Source of the DNA: Myxococcales bacterium | Lineage (GTDB): Bacteria > Myxococcota_C > UBA6777 | DNA: 10,285 nucleotides | Direction of reading: 5' to 3' | NCBI GenBank assembly: GCA_027005175.1 | Contig: JALTMC010000817.1 | Coordinates: 1-10,285, forward strand | Shown here: positions 5,410 to 10,285 of the stretch, piece after piece | How positions within the stretch are numbered: the stretch's first letter is position 1 | Layout of the letters: each line of letters opens with the position of its first letter | The notes under the pieces: model-generated | Databases searched by the model: none | The model's input: only the letters and a program-made list of their open reading frames with translations | Told to the model about the DNA's origin: nothing | Program-made: the position numbers and the translations under genes

Positions 5410-7884
5410 TTATAACGATCTGTGTCCTATTTTTCTGCGTAGCAAGAGCCCAAAGAACCCGAGCAACAAGAGCCAGGAGAAGGGGAGTTGCTGGGAGGAC
5501 GGTTGGGTTTCACAGCCACAGGCACTTGGTGGCTTTGTGTTATCGTTTGTGTTGGCTTCTCCACCGGTCTTGCTTGGAGTGTCGCTTGTGGCAACAGTAT
5601 CTCCAGATGCTGGTTTTTCGATGGTGCCATTTTCTGCAGTACCACCGTCCTTTTGGGCTGGGGCCTCCTGGGCAGGCTCAACAGGAGGAGCGTCTTTTGC
5701 GATGCACTTTTTGTCTTTGCACAAGAACCCTTCAGGACAGGAATCTTTGGTACATCCTGCGCTGGGTGGATTGGCGCAGTACCCCAGACCTTGCCCAAGG
5801 ATCTGGCATTGTTTCCCATTTTTGCATTCGCTGTTGTTGCTGCAAAGGCAGAATTGTTGTCTGCCAAAGACGGAGCGACAGGCTCCACCATCGGTACAGG
5901 CGTTGCCTGTTTGTCCGCAGGTTTCCAGGCATCGGTTGAGGCCGGGTACGCAAGAGGCACCCTCTTTACAGCGGTTCAGGTTGTTGCAGGTCTGGCCAGG
6001 AGAGCGATTGCCAGAACCTTTCTTGACACAGATACTCGCTTGGCCCGGTGAAGAGGCACATACTTCTCCTGTGGGGCAAGGTGCCTGTTTACCGCTTGCA
6101 CATACTCCTGCGATCCCCTGGATGATGATGTTGCATGTTGCGCCATTTTTGCAATCGGCATCTTGTTGACAGGTACAGATGTTGATTCGAGGAAAACAAG
6201 TTCCACCGTTTTTGCAATCGGTTGCACTTGAACACTGACGCACACAGAGGTTGCCTCCACCAGCGGGGTTGTTCATACAGCGAAGTCCATCGTCGCAGAG
6301 GGTTCCTTTGCATGGAGCGCCTGCTTGTCCTGCCTGAAATCCGCAGGTCTGGTAACATCGTGCTCCTGAAACACTGGGAATACACTGCAGCCCTGTTTTG
6401 CATGTGGCACTTTTGTTACATGGTTCTCCTGCTTGGCCTCCGCCGGGACGTTGGCAGGTGCCACTCTGACACTTCAGTCCACCCAGACAGTCATCATCTT
6501 GCTTACATGCTACAGCACAAGTCTTATCGCGTCGAACACATTGTTTGAGGCCTGTTGTTACCTCGCTGCAAACATAATCTTTGGGGCAGAGTTCGCCAGC
6601 TCCTTCACAGGGTTGTAAACATCGGCCACCTCGGCCACCGGGGTTCTGGCAAAAGCCTCCGGGGCCACACTCGCTGTTTTTTGTACAGGGTTGGCATGTT
6701 GTTTTTCGTCGAGTTGGGAGCTTTTGTGCGCATTTGCCATTGTCGCAAAACTCTGCCGAACTACAGTCGCTGTGTGCTTTACAAGTGACAGGAGGACAGG
6801 CCATGGCCTCAGGCAAGCAGTAGTTCTTGCCGTTACTGGTTGTGCAGAAAGATCCGGTGGGGCAACAGTTACTGGCATCGCAACGTTGTACGCAGCGCAA
6901 GCCACTACCAACTTGAATGCAACGTCCTTTTCCACAGTCCGAGTCTTTTTGACATACTTTACAGACTTGTGAGGTGTTGCTTACAGGGTTGGGAGCACAA
7001 CTTGTTTTGTCGCACTTCCCGCATTTTCCGCAGGTGGGACTGGCTCCTGTGCAGGTGGAGTATTTGTCGATAAAGCTCTGAATCCAGGTGACATAAGGAT
7101 CGGTTCGGAAAGAGTACGAAGTTCCAGTGCAGTTAAAGGTAGTACCATGGGATGTGACTCCAATGACTCGCATCTTTCCGTCAATTTCTAGCAGGGCGGG
7201 TCCACCTGAATCGCCCTGACATACGGATGTATTGTTACCCGAATACCCGATCGTATTGGGCTTGGGTCCACCTGTTTGAGCATCTTTGTTTAAATGAGTG
7301 AGCTTTAAGAAGGTTGAATATTTGCGTGGTGCTGGGGTTTGTGTCGCTGCACTCAAGCGACCATACCCCATGAACAATGCCTGCTTGCCCAGCCAGCTTG
7401 TGTCTGCTTTCTTAGTATTGAAGGGCATCGACGGTACTACAAAAATAGGGGTTGTTAGAATCACAACTGCGATATCGTTGGTGATGGGAGTTTTATTCTG
7501 ACCGCTGTATTGAGGGTGCTTTTTGCTGTTGGCGATATCAATACCTGGATAGATTGTGCGGTACTCATTTTGGTTGAAAGGGATATCAATACGAAAGGCG
7601 AGAGTTTGACCACGCAAGCGGGTAAAGGCATCAACACAGTGTGCTGCCGTAATCACGACTTTGGGTGCTATCAGGGTTCCTGTACAAAATGTGGTCTTAT
7701 TTCCTGTGAGGGAACCTACAGCTGGATACGCTTGGTTTTTGATTCCATTCACAATCTTCTGTTGCAACGAACCAAGTTTTGTCTCTTCGGAGCTGGGCTT
7801 CTCCATGCCGCATCCAGGTGCCCAGACCAACAAAGCCAGCAATCCCAACGCAAGTAAGCCGGGCAAAGTACATTTTCTCAACAT
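5410..7884 (-). CDS. Secreted trypsin-fold serine protease with Cys-rich modules and MYXO-CTERM-like tail
   Basis: ATG 7884 has GGAG seven bases upstream; the TTG just before it adds one residue. The 824-residue product starts with a signal peptide ending in lipobox A-P-G-C (Cys25). The S1 protease domain spans ~44-275. K43|I-V-N-G is the zymogen-type activation site, and H82 (T-A-A-H-C), D137 (N-D-I-A) and S226 (G-D-S-G-G-P) form a complete triad. The residue six before the catalytic Ser, which sets P1 preference, is Ser and not the Asp of trypsin, so chymotrypsin-like preference is more likely. Residues ~278-715 are many short Cys-rich modules of the type D-x-D-C...G-x-C. A Pro/Ala/Thr/Asp linker follows to ~787. 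The tail has C789-G-C791, a hydrophobic segment L-L-L-L-G-F-F-G-L-L-L, then R-R-K, as in MYXO-CTERM surface-sorting signals. It is likely an envelope-anchored or surface protease with an unknown substrate. Several long open frames on the opposite strand are by-products of Cys/Gly codons. Confidence 0.93.
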   Translation of the reverse strand: MLRKCTLPGLLALGLLALLVWAPGCGMEKPSSEETKLGSLQQKIVNGIKNQAYPAVGSLTGNKTTFCTGTLIAPKVVITAAHCVDAFTRLRGQTLAFRIDIPFNQNEYRTIYPGIDIANSKKHPQYSGQNKTPITNDIAVVILTTPIFVVPSMPFNTKKADTSWLGKQALFMGYGRLSAATQTPAPRKYSTFLKLTHLNKDAQTGGPKPNTIGYSGNNTSVCQGDSGGPALLEIDGKMRVIGVTSHGTTFNCTGTSYSFRTDPYVTWIQSFIDKYSTCTGASPTCGKCGKCDKTSCAPNPVSNTSQVCKVCQKDSDCGKGRCIQVGSGLRCVQRCDASNCCPTGSFCTTSNGKNYCLPEAMACPPVTCKAHSDCSSAEFCDNGKCAQKLPTRRKTTCQPCTKNSECGPGGFCQNPGGRGGRCLQPCEGAGELCPKDYVCSEVTTGLKQCVRRDKTCAVACKQDDDCLGGLKCQSGTCQRPGGGQAGEPCNKSATCKTGLQCIPSVSGARCYQTCGFQAGQAGAPCKGTLCDDGLRCMNNPAGGGNLCVRQCSSATDCKNGGTCFPRINICTCQQDADCKNGATCNIIIQGIAGVCASGKQAPCPTGEVCASSPGQASICVKKGSGNRSPGQTCNNLNRCKEGASCVPGLNRCLETCGQTGNACTDGGACRSVFGRQQFCLCSNNSECKNGKQCQILGQGLGYCANPPSAGCTKDSCPEGFLCKDKKCIAKDAPPVEPAQEAPAQKDGGTAENGTIEKPASGDTVATSDTPSKTGGEANTNDNTKPPSACGCETQPSSQQLPFSWLLLLGFFGLLLRRKIGHRSL

Positions 7885-7944
7885 CAAACGGCTCCATCCT
7901 GGAGGTTCTCACCCAACTCTCTGGTTGTTGTGTCACCTCTTTTT

Positions 7945-7973
7945 TTTTTATGTTTCCAAACATTTGTTGTCTA
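7945..7973 (-). promoter_or_regulatory. Possible promoter of the protease gene
   Basis: On the minus strand TAGACA (7973-7968) and TAAAAA (7950-7945) are separated by 17 bases, about 60 bases upstream of ATG 7884. An A-tract overlaps and follows the -10. Both boxes are imperfect, so this is a weak call. Confidence 0.25.
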
Positions 7974-8049
7974 CATTTGGGGCTCAAGTATAACGGTTTG
8001 AGTTACATAGTCAAAAATCGCTCCTTTTTGGTGTTCAATTTTTGACCAT

Positions 8050-8067
8050 TCAAACGTTGACGTTTGA
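8050..8067. promoter_or_regulatory. 18-bp palindrome, candidate operator
   Basis: TCAAACGTTGACGTTTGA has perfect 8-bp arms around a TG centre, a shape typical of a site for a dimeric helix-turn-helix regulator. TTTGACC occurs at 8041-8047 and again at 8063-8069, 22 bases apart, about two helical turns. The palindrome lies between the divergent protease and exbB promoters. The cognate regulator is not in the window. Confidence 0.4.
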
Positions 8068-8194
8068 CCTTGGACAAGTTTCTCTCTGATCTTTGACAGG
8101 AATGACCATCTTTTTTGAGTCTCCTGTGAAGAGCACAAAGGTGATGTTTCCTTGTCTAAGTGTAGGTAATCTATGAGGGGTATGGTGATAGACC

Positions 8195-8222
8195 TTGACA
8201 AACTGGAGATTGGGTGTATGAT
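8195..8222 (+). promoter_or_regulatory. Sigma70-like promoter for exbB-exbD-tonB
   Basis: A perfect -35 (TTGACA, 8195-8200) is followed after 16 bases by TATGAT (8217-8222), five of six to consensus. Transcription would start near 8229, giving a leader of about 270 bases before exbB at 8500. Confidence 0.5.
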
Positions 8223-8499
8223 GGCCGGAGACCGGGGTTTTGTGCGTGGGGTGTGCCTTTCTCCCACCTTCTCCTAGGGTCGCAAAAAGAATAGCCTCTT
8301 TCTGCTTGTTCTTCCCTTCAACCGTCACAAACTATTTCTGGGTGAAGGGAAACACAATCAGCAAGGGCTCCTTTCTCATACTCTCTCTTCATCGGCCTTT
8401 TCATGTAAGGGCTGGGTTTCATGCTTTATTGTCGAAAGCGAGGCCCTTTCCTTCGAAGGGAGTCTGGCTTTGTTGTGCTTTGCAGTGGTGGATCAGGAT

Positions 8500-9309
8500 A
8501 TGAATTTAGGTGAATTGTTGAGACAGGGGGGCTGGGCTATGTGGCCCCTCTATCTATGCTCTTTTATTGCGCTAATTGTATTCTTTCAGCGTTGGCTTCT
8601 CTTTCGTGAAATTCAAACTCGAGAGCTCTCTTGGCTCAAGGGGGTTCTTGCCTTGGTTAAACAGCATCGTTTTGATGCTGCGATTGCTGAGTGCGAAAAC
8701 CACAGACACCCAATTGCTCACGTGTTGTCACAAACAGGCCAAGTTGGAATTCAGCGCTCTGATCGGTTGGAAGCTGAAGCAGAGCGTGTTGGTAACCTTG
8801 AGATTCAACGTTACGAGTCGTTTCTTCCTTTGTTGTCCTTTATTGCACAAGTTGCTCCTCTATTGGGTTTGCTTGGGACTGTTTTGGGCATGGTTAAAAT
8901 GTTCTTGGGCTTACAAAATTCAGGACTCGCCAATGTTAACGCATCTGCGCTAGCTTCAGGAATCTGGCAGGCGTTGTTAACCACTGCTGCAGGTCTGATC
9001 GTTGCTGCACCCACGCTCGCCGCTCATCTCTATCTCACCAGTCGAGTGGATCGGTTTCGAATGCAGCTGAGTGACGCTGTTCAGCAGTTTATGACAGCAT
9101 GGCCTATGGTGTCGGCTACTTCTTTTGAAATAGAACCTGTAAGCTCTATTTCAAAAGTTCGTTCAACTCGAAAAAGTGCAGATGATAAGGAGCTAGTACA
9201 ATCTGTTGTGCAACAGCGGATCGTTGATGCTGAAGGCGAACTATCTGTTCCACTGAAGAACTCGGTACAACCTAGGAAGCAGGTGCCACAGGAAGAACTC
9301 GATGTTTGA
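8500..9309 (+). CDS. exbB: ExbB/TolQ/MotA-family proton channel protein (ExbB)
   Basis: The 269-residue product starts at ATG 8500, the first codon that gives the family-like beginning (M-N-L-G-E-L-L-R-Q-G-G). Three membrane segments lie at about 13-33, 108-134 and 157-177. The family signatures are F-I-A-Q-V-A-P-L-L-G-L-L-G-T-V-L-G-M-V (114-132) and A-L-L-T-T-A-A-G-L-I-V-A-A-P-T (158-172). ExbB pentamers surround an ExbD dimer in the inner membrane and conduct protons to energise TonB-dependent outer-membrane uptake. After residue ~200 there is an unusual hydrophilic tail of about 65 residues, and the DNA encoding its first part contains a perfect 13-bp inverted repeat. The stop overlaps the exbD start by eight bases, so translation is likely coupled. 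TolQ is an alternative name, but no other tol-pal gene is in view. Confidence 0.93.
   Translation: MNLGELLRQGGWAMWPLYLCSFIALIVFFQRWLLFREIQTRELSWLKGVLALVKQHRFDAAIAECENHRHPIAHVLSQTGQVGIQRSDRLEAEAERVGNLEIQRYESFLPLLSFIAQVAPLLGLLGTVLGMVKMFLGLQNSGLANVNASALASGIWQALLTTAAGLIVAAPTLAAHLYLTSRVDRFRMQLSDAVQQFMTAWPMVSATSFEIEPVSSISKVRSTRKSADDKELVQSVVQQRIVDAEGELSVPLKNSVQPRKQVPQEELDV
9122..9157. repeat. Perfect 13-bp inverted repeat inside exbB
   Basis: CTTTTGAAATAGA (9122-9134) and its exact reverse complement (9145-9157) flank a 10-base loop. It lies in the codons for the start of the non-conserved C-terminal tail of ExbB. No T-tract follows, so it is not a standard terminator. Confidence 0.95.
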
Positions 9310-9697
9310 GAAGCCAAAGCGAGAAACACCCAATATTGGCATGACACCCCTGATCGATGTAGTCTTTATTCTTCTGATCTTTGTGGTTTTAGCTGCCAAC
9401 TTTGATCGGGTACGTGGATTAAAAGTGGACCTTCCTGAGGCAAGTAGTCAACACAAGATACAAAAAAAGGCATTGGTGGTCTCAATTACTTCGAAAGGGA
9501 GAATTCATATTGGCAAGGCTGTTGTTTCACCCAAAACACTTCTTTCTACTCTGCATCGTCTGCGTAAAAAGCATAATATGCTGATACTTCGTGCTGATGG
9601 AAAGAGTGCATTGCAATACGCAGTGCGGGTTCTTGATGCGGCCTCCACATTGAAGTTCTCTTCTGTCTCCATCGCAACACAGAGGCCAGGACAGTGA
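9302..9697 (+). CDS. exbD: ExbD/TolR-family proton channel subunit (ExbD)
   Basis: The product has 131 residues, normal for ExbD. A short cytoplasmic start (N-I-G-M-T-P-L) leads into one membrane helix at about 16-36 holding D19 in P-L-I-D-V-V-F, the conserved proton-carrying Asp of the family. The periplasmic domain follows, with V-D-L-P-E-A, V-V-S-I-T, G-R-I-H-I-G and a late L-I-L-R-A-D-G-K-S-A-L-Q-Y motif typical of ExbD/TolR. The gene starts eight bases inside the end of exbB, and its stop TGA (9695-9697) shares a base with the tonB ATG (9697). The three genes are therefore a tightly packed operon. Confidence 0.95.
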   Translation: MFEKPKRETPNIGMTPLIDVVFILLIFVVLAANFDRVRGLKVDLPEASSQHKIQKKALVVSITSKGRIHIGKAVVSPKTLLSTLHRLRKKHNMLILRADGKSALQYAVRVLDAASTLKFSSVSIATQRPGQ

Positions 9698-10209
9698 TGG
9701 ACTCCCTTGGCCGTGAGCCTTTACATTACTTTTTTTCTGGCCAACCTTTTAGGTTCCGATGCCACAATTGGATGATTGCAACAGCTCTCGCGTTTTCAGG
9801 ACATATAGGGCTATGGTTTCTACCTGTGCATCTCTATCCTGAGCAACAAAAAAAAACTCGTGTGATTCATCTGACTCTCAAAGCTGAAAAGTCGCCAACT
9901 GTACGGAAGGCTGAGCCACAGCAAAGGCGAGTTCGGCGGCATGGAAGGCGTCGGCCGGACCGGCGGCATGTTCGGCGCGATCGTGATGGGCCAGGTCCGC
10001 TACATGCCGGTGCAGATGAACACCTTCATGCAGACCGCCAAGGCGACCGGAACCGACAAGTTCGCCACGCACAACAGCTGCCGCAAAGGCAAGCACAACC
10101 CCAGCAATCTCAACAACTCCGACCACATCAAGCTGGCTCTCTACGACATGTTCCAAAAGGCCAAGAAGAAGCGCGGCGGCTTCAAATCGCTCGGCTCCGA
10201 CTGGAATAA
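9697..10209 (+). CDS. tonB: TonB-like protein, only the N-terminal ~77 residues genuine
   Basis: ATG 9697 overlaps the exbD stop (TGATG), with an in-frame GTG one codon earlier. Residues 1-24 are cytoplasmic. Residues ~25-44 form one membrane helix (W-M-I-A-T-A-L-A-F-S-G-H-I-G-L-W) containing His36, matching the conserved His of the TonB transmembrane segment. Next come charged residues and a Lys/Pro/Gln-containing start of the periplasmic linker (to about residue 77, base ~9927). Beyond that the frame continues to a stop at 10209 but becomes an Arg/His/Asp-rich string without sense, while another frame takes over with strong GC-ending codons. The TonB C-terminal domain is absent. TonB should span the periplasm and pass ExbBD energy to outer-membrane receptors; as written, this copy cannot. 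Either the assembly is chimeric here or the gene has been disrupted. Confidence 0.6.
   Translation: MDSLGREPLHYFFSGQPFRFRCHNWMIATALAFSGHIGLWFLPVHLYPEQQKKTRVIHLTLKAEKSPTVRKAEPQQRRVRRHGRRRPDRRHVRRDRDGPGPLHAGADEHLHADRQGDRNRQVRHAQQLPQRQAQPQQSQQLRPHQAGSLRHVPKGQEEARRLQIARLRLE
9918..9940. other. Composition and reading-frame junction
   Basis: Within about 20 bases the sequence changes from moderate composition to strongly GC-rich, and the coding signal shifts by one frame. To the left the tonB frame is meaningful. To the right the frame containing ATG 9941 has G or C in most third positions and a protein-like translation. No target-site duplication, IS end or tRNA is visible at the switch. Confidence 0.75.
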
Positions 10210-10285
10210 GATCGCCCAAACGCTGGAAAAAGAATATGGCATCAAAGCCGAAGTCACCAAGATCAAGACCAAGAGCGGCGATACG
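9941..10285 (+). CDS. Unidentified protein fragment in GC-rich DNA (partial, runs off the window)
   Basis: The frame is open from 9875 to the right edge. Coding character begins at about 9923 (K-G-E-F-G-G), and the first Met is at 9941, which may be internal to a longer gene whose start is missing. It gives at least 115 residues. A Gly/Met-rich hydrophobic start (G-G-M-F-G-A-I-V-M-G) comes first, then a central polar part with H-N-S-C-R-K-G-K-H-N-P-S-N-L-N-N. The end is Lys-rich and helical (F-Q-K-A-K-K-K-R-G-G-F, W-N-K-I-A-Q-T-L-E-K-E-Y-G). The codon bias is quite unlike every other gene in the window. I do not recognise the family and assign no function. No ribosome binding site fits ATG 9941, which supports a fragment joined by assembly or recombination. 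Confidence 0.5.
   Translation, partial: MEGVGRTGGMFGAIVMGQVRYMPVQMNTFMQTAKATGTDKFATHNSCRKGKHNPSNLNNSDHIKLALYDMFQKAKKKRGGFKSLGSDWNKIAQTLEKEYGIKAEVTKIKTKSGDT

Larger units (their letters stand above)
7885..8499. other. 615-base divergent non-coding region
   Basis: This stretch separates the minus-strand protease gene from the plus-strand exbB operon. No frame in it shows a good ribosome binding site plus a protein-like sequence. Two overlapping minus-strand frames (8050-8328, 7971-8267) stay open for 92 and 98 residues but have no recognisable domain. It holds an 18-bp palindrome (8050-8067), a TTGACA at 8093 without a good partner, a well-formed promoter (8195-8222), and a 10-bp perfect palindrome CCTTCGAAGG (about 8450-8459) shortly before exbB. 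It most likely carries control sequences for both flanking genes. Confidence 0.6.

Noticed and set aside
5375-6169. Long plus-strand open frames (264 and 187 residues) over the 3' half of the protease gene
   Set aside because: They lie antisense to a clear 824-residue protease. Their openness follows from Cys/Gly/Lys codons on the other strand, and the translations show no domain or export signal.
7938-7950. T-run as a terminator for the protease gene
   Set aside because: It lies upstream of the protease start, not downstream, and no stem precedes it.
8218-8277. Short leader peptide (19 residues) before exbB
   Set aside because: Its ATG lies within the -10 box of the likely promoter, so it would not be on that transcript.
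7971-8328. Two overlapping minus-strand frames of 92-98 residues between the protease and exbB genes
   Set aside because: No ribosome binding site, no domain, and they overlap each other and the control region. They cannot be fully excluded as a short unknown gene.

Overview
The window looks like chromosomal DNA of a deltaproteobacterial or Myxococcota-type Gram-negative. The evidence is a trypsin-fold protease ending in a MYXO-CTERM-like tail (Cys-Gly-Cys, hydrophobic segment, Arg cluster), Stig1-like Cys-rich lipoproteins, a pilin-like protein with the deltaproteobacterial W..LGF...YQYCY..SGKG layout, and several lipobox signal peptides. Base composition is moderate, except for the last ~350 bases, which are visibly GC-rich and appear to be foreign to the rest.

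Layout. 1-149: 3' end of an unidentified gene. 256-753: membrane-anchored pilin-like protein. 892-1218: small Arg/Gln-rich lipoprotein. 1417 to ~1989: Cys-rich (Stig1-like) lipoprotein gene broken by a perfect 13-bp tandem duplication, with further decayed Cys-rich coding downstream. 1996-3042 (minus): Rpn-family PD-(D/E)XK nuclease with eight exact IEKG repeats. An in-frame internal start with a near-ideal Shine-Dalgarno sequence lies just before the repeats, so this looks like a gene-within-gene RpnL/RpnS toxin-antitoxin (anti-phage) locus. 3319-5355: exported CapA-type metallophosphatase-like protein with an Arg/His-rich linker and a large C-terminal domain. 5410-7884 (minus): 824-residue secreted serine protease with many Cys-rich modules and a C-terminal sorting tail. 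7885-8499: non-coding divergent region with an 18-bp palindrome and a good sigma70-like promoter. 8500 onward: exbB-exbD-tonB operon with overlapping genes.

The exbB, exbD and tonB products would form an inner-membrane proton-driven motor that energises outer-membrane transport. Only the first ~77 residues of TonB are believable. At ~9918-9940 the composition and the coding frame both switch to an unrelated GC-rich open frame that runs off the window. This is either an assembly chimera or a recombination junction.

Most other genes encode envelope or surface proteins with export signals, so the window reads as a surface-protein and accessory region rather than one pathway. The most interesting element is the Rpn locus. 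Its intragenic start and 4-residue repeats match the architecture described for RpnL/RpnS toxin-antitoxin pairs, here in a non-enterobacterial setting.
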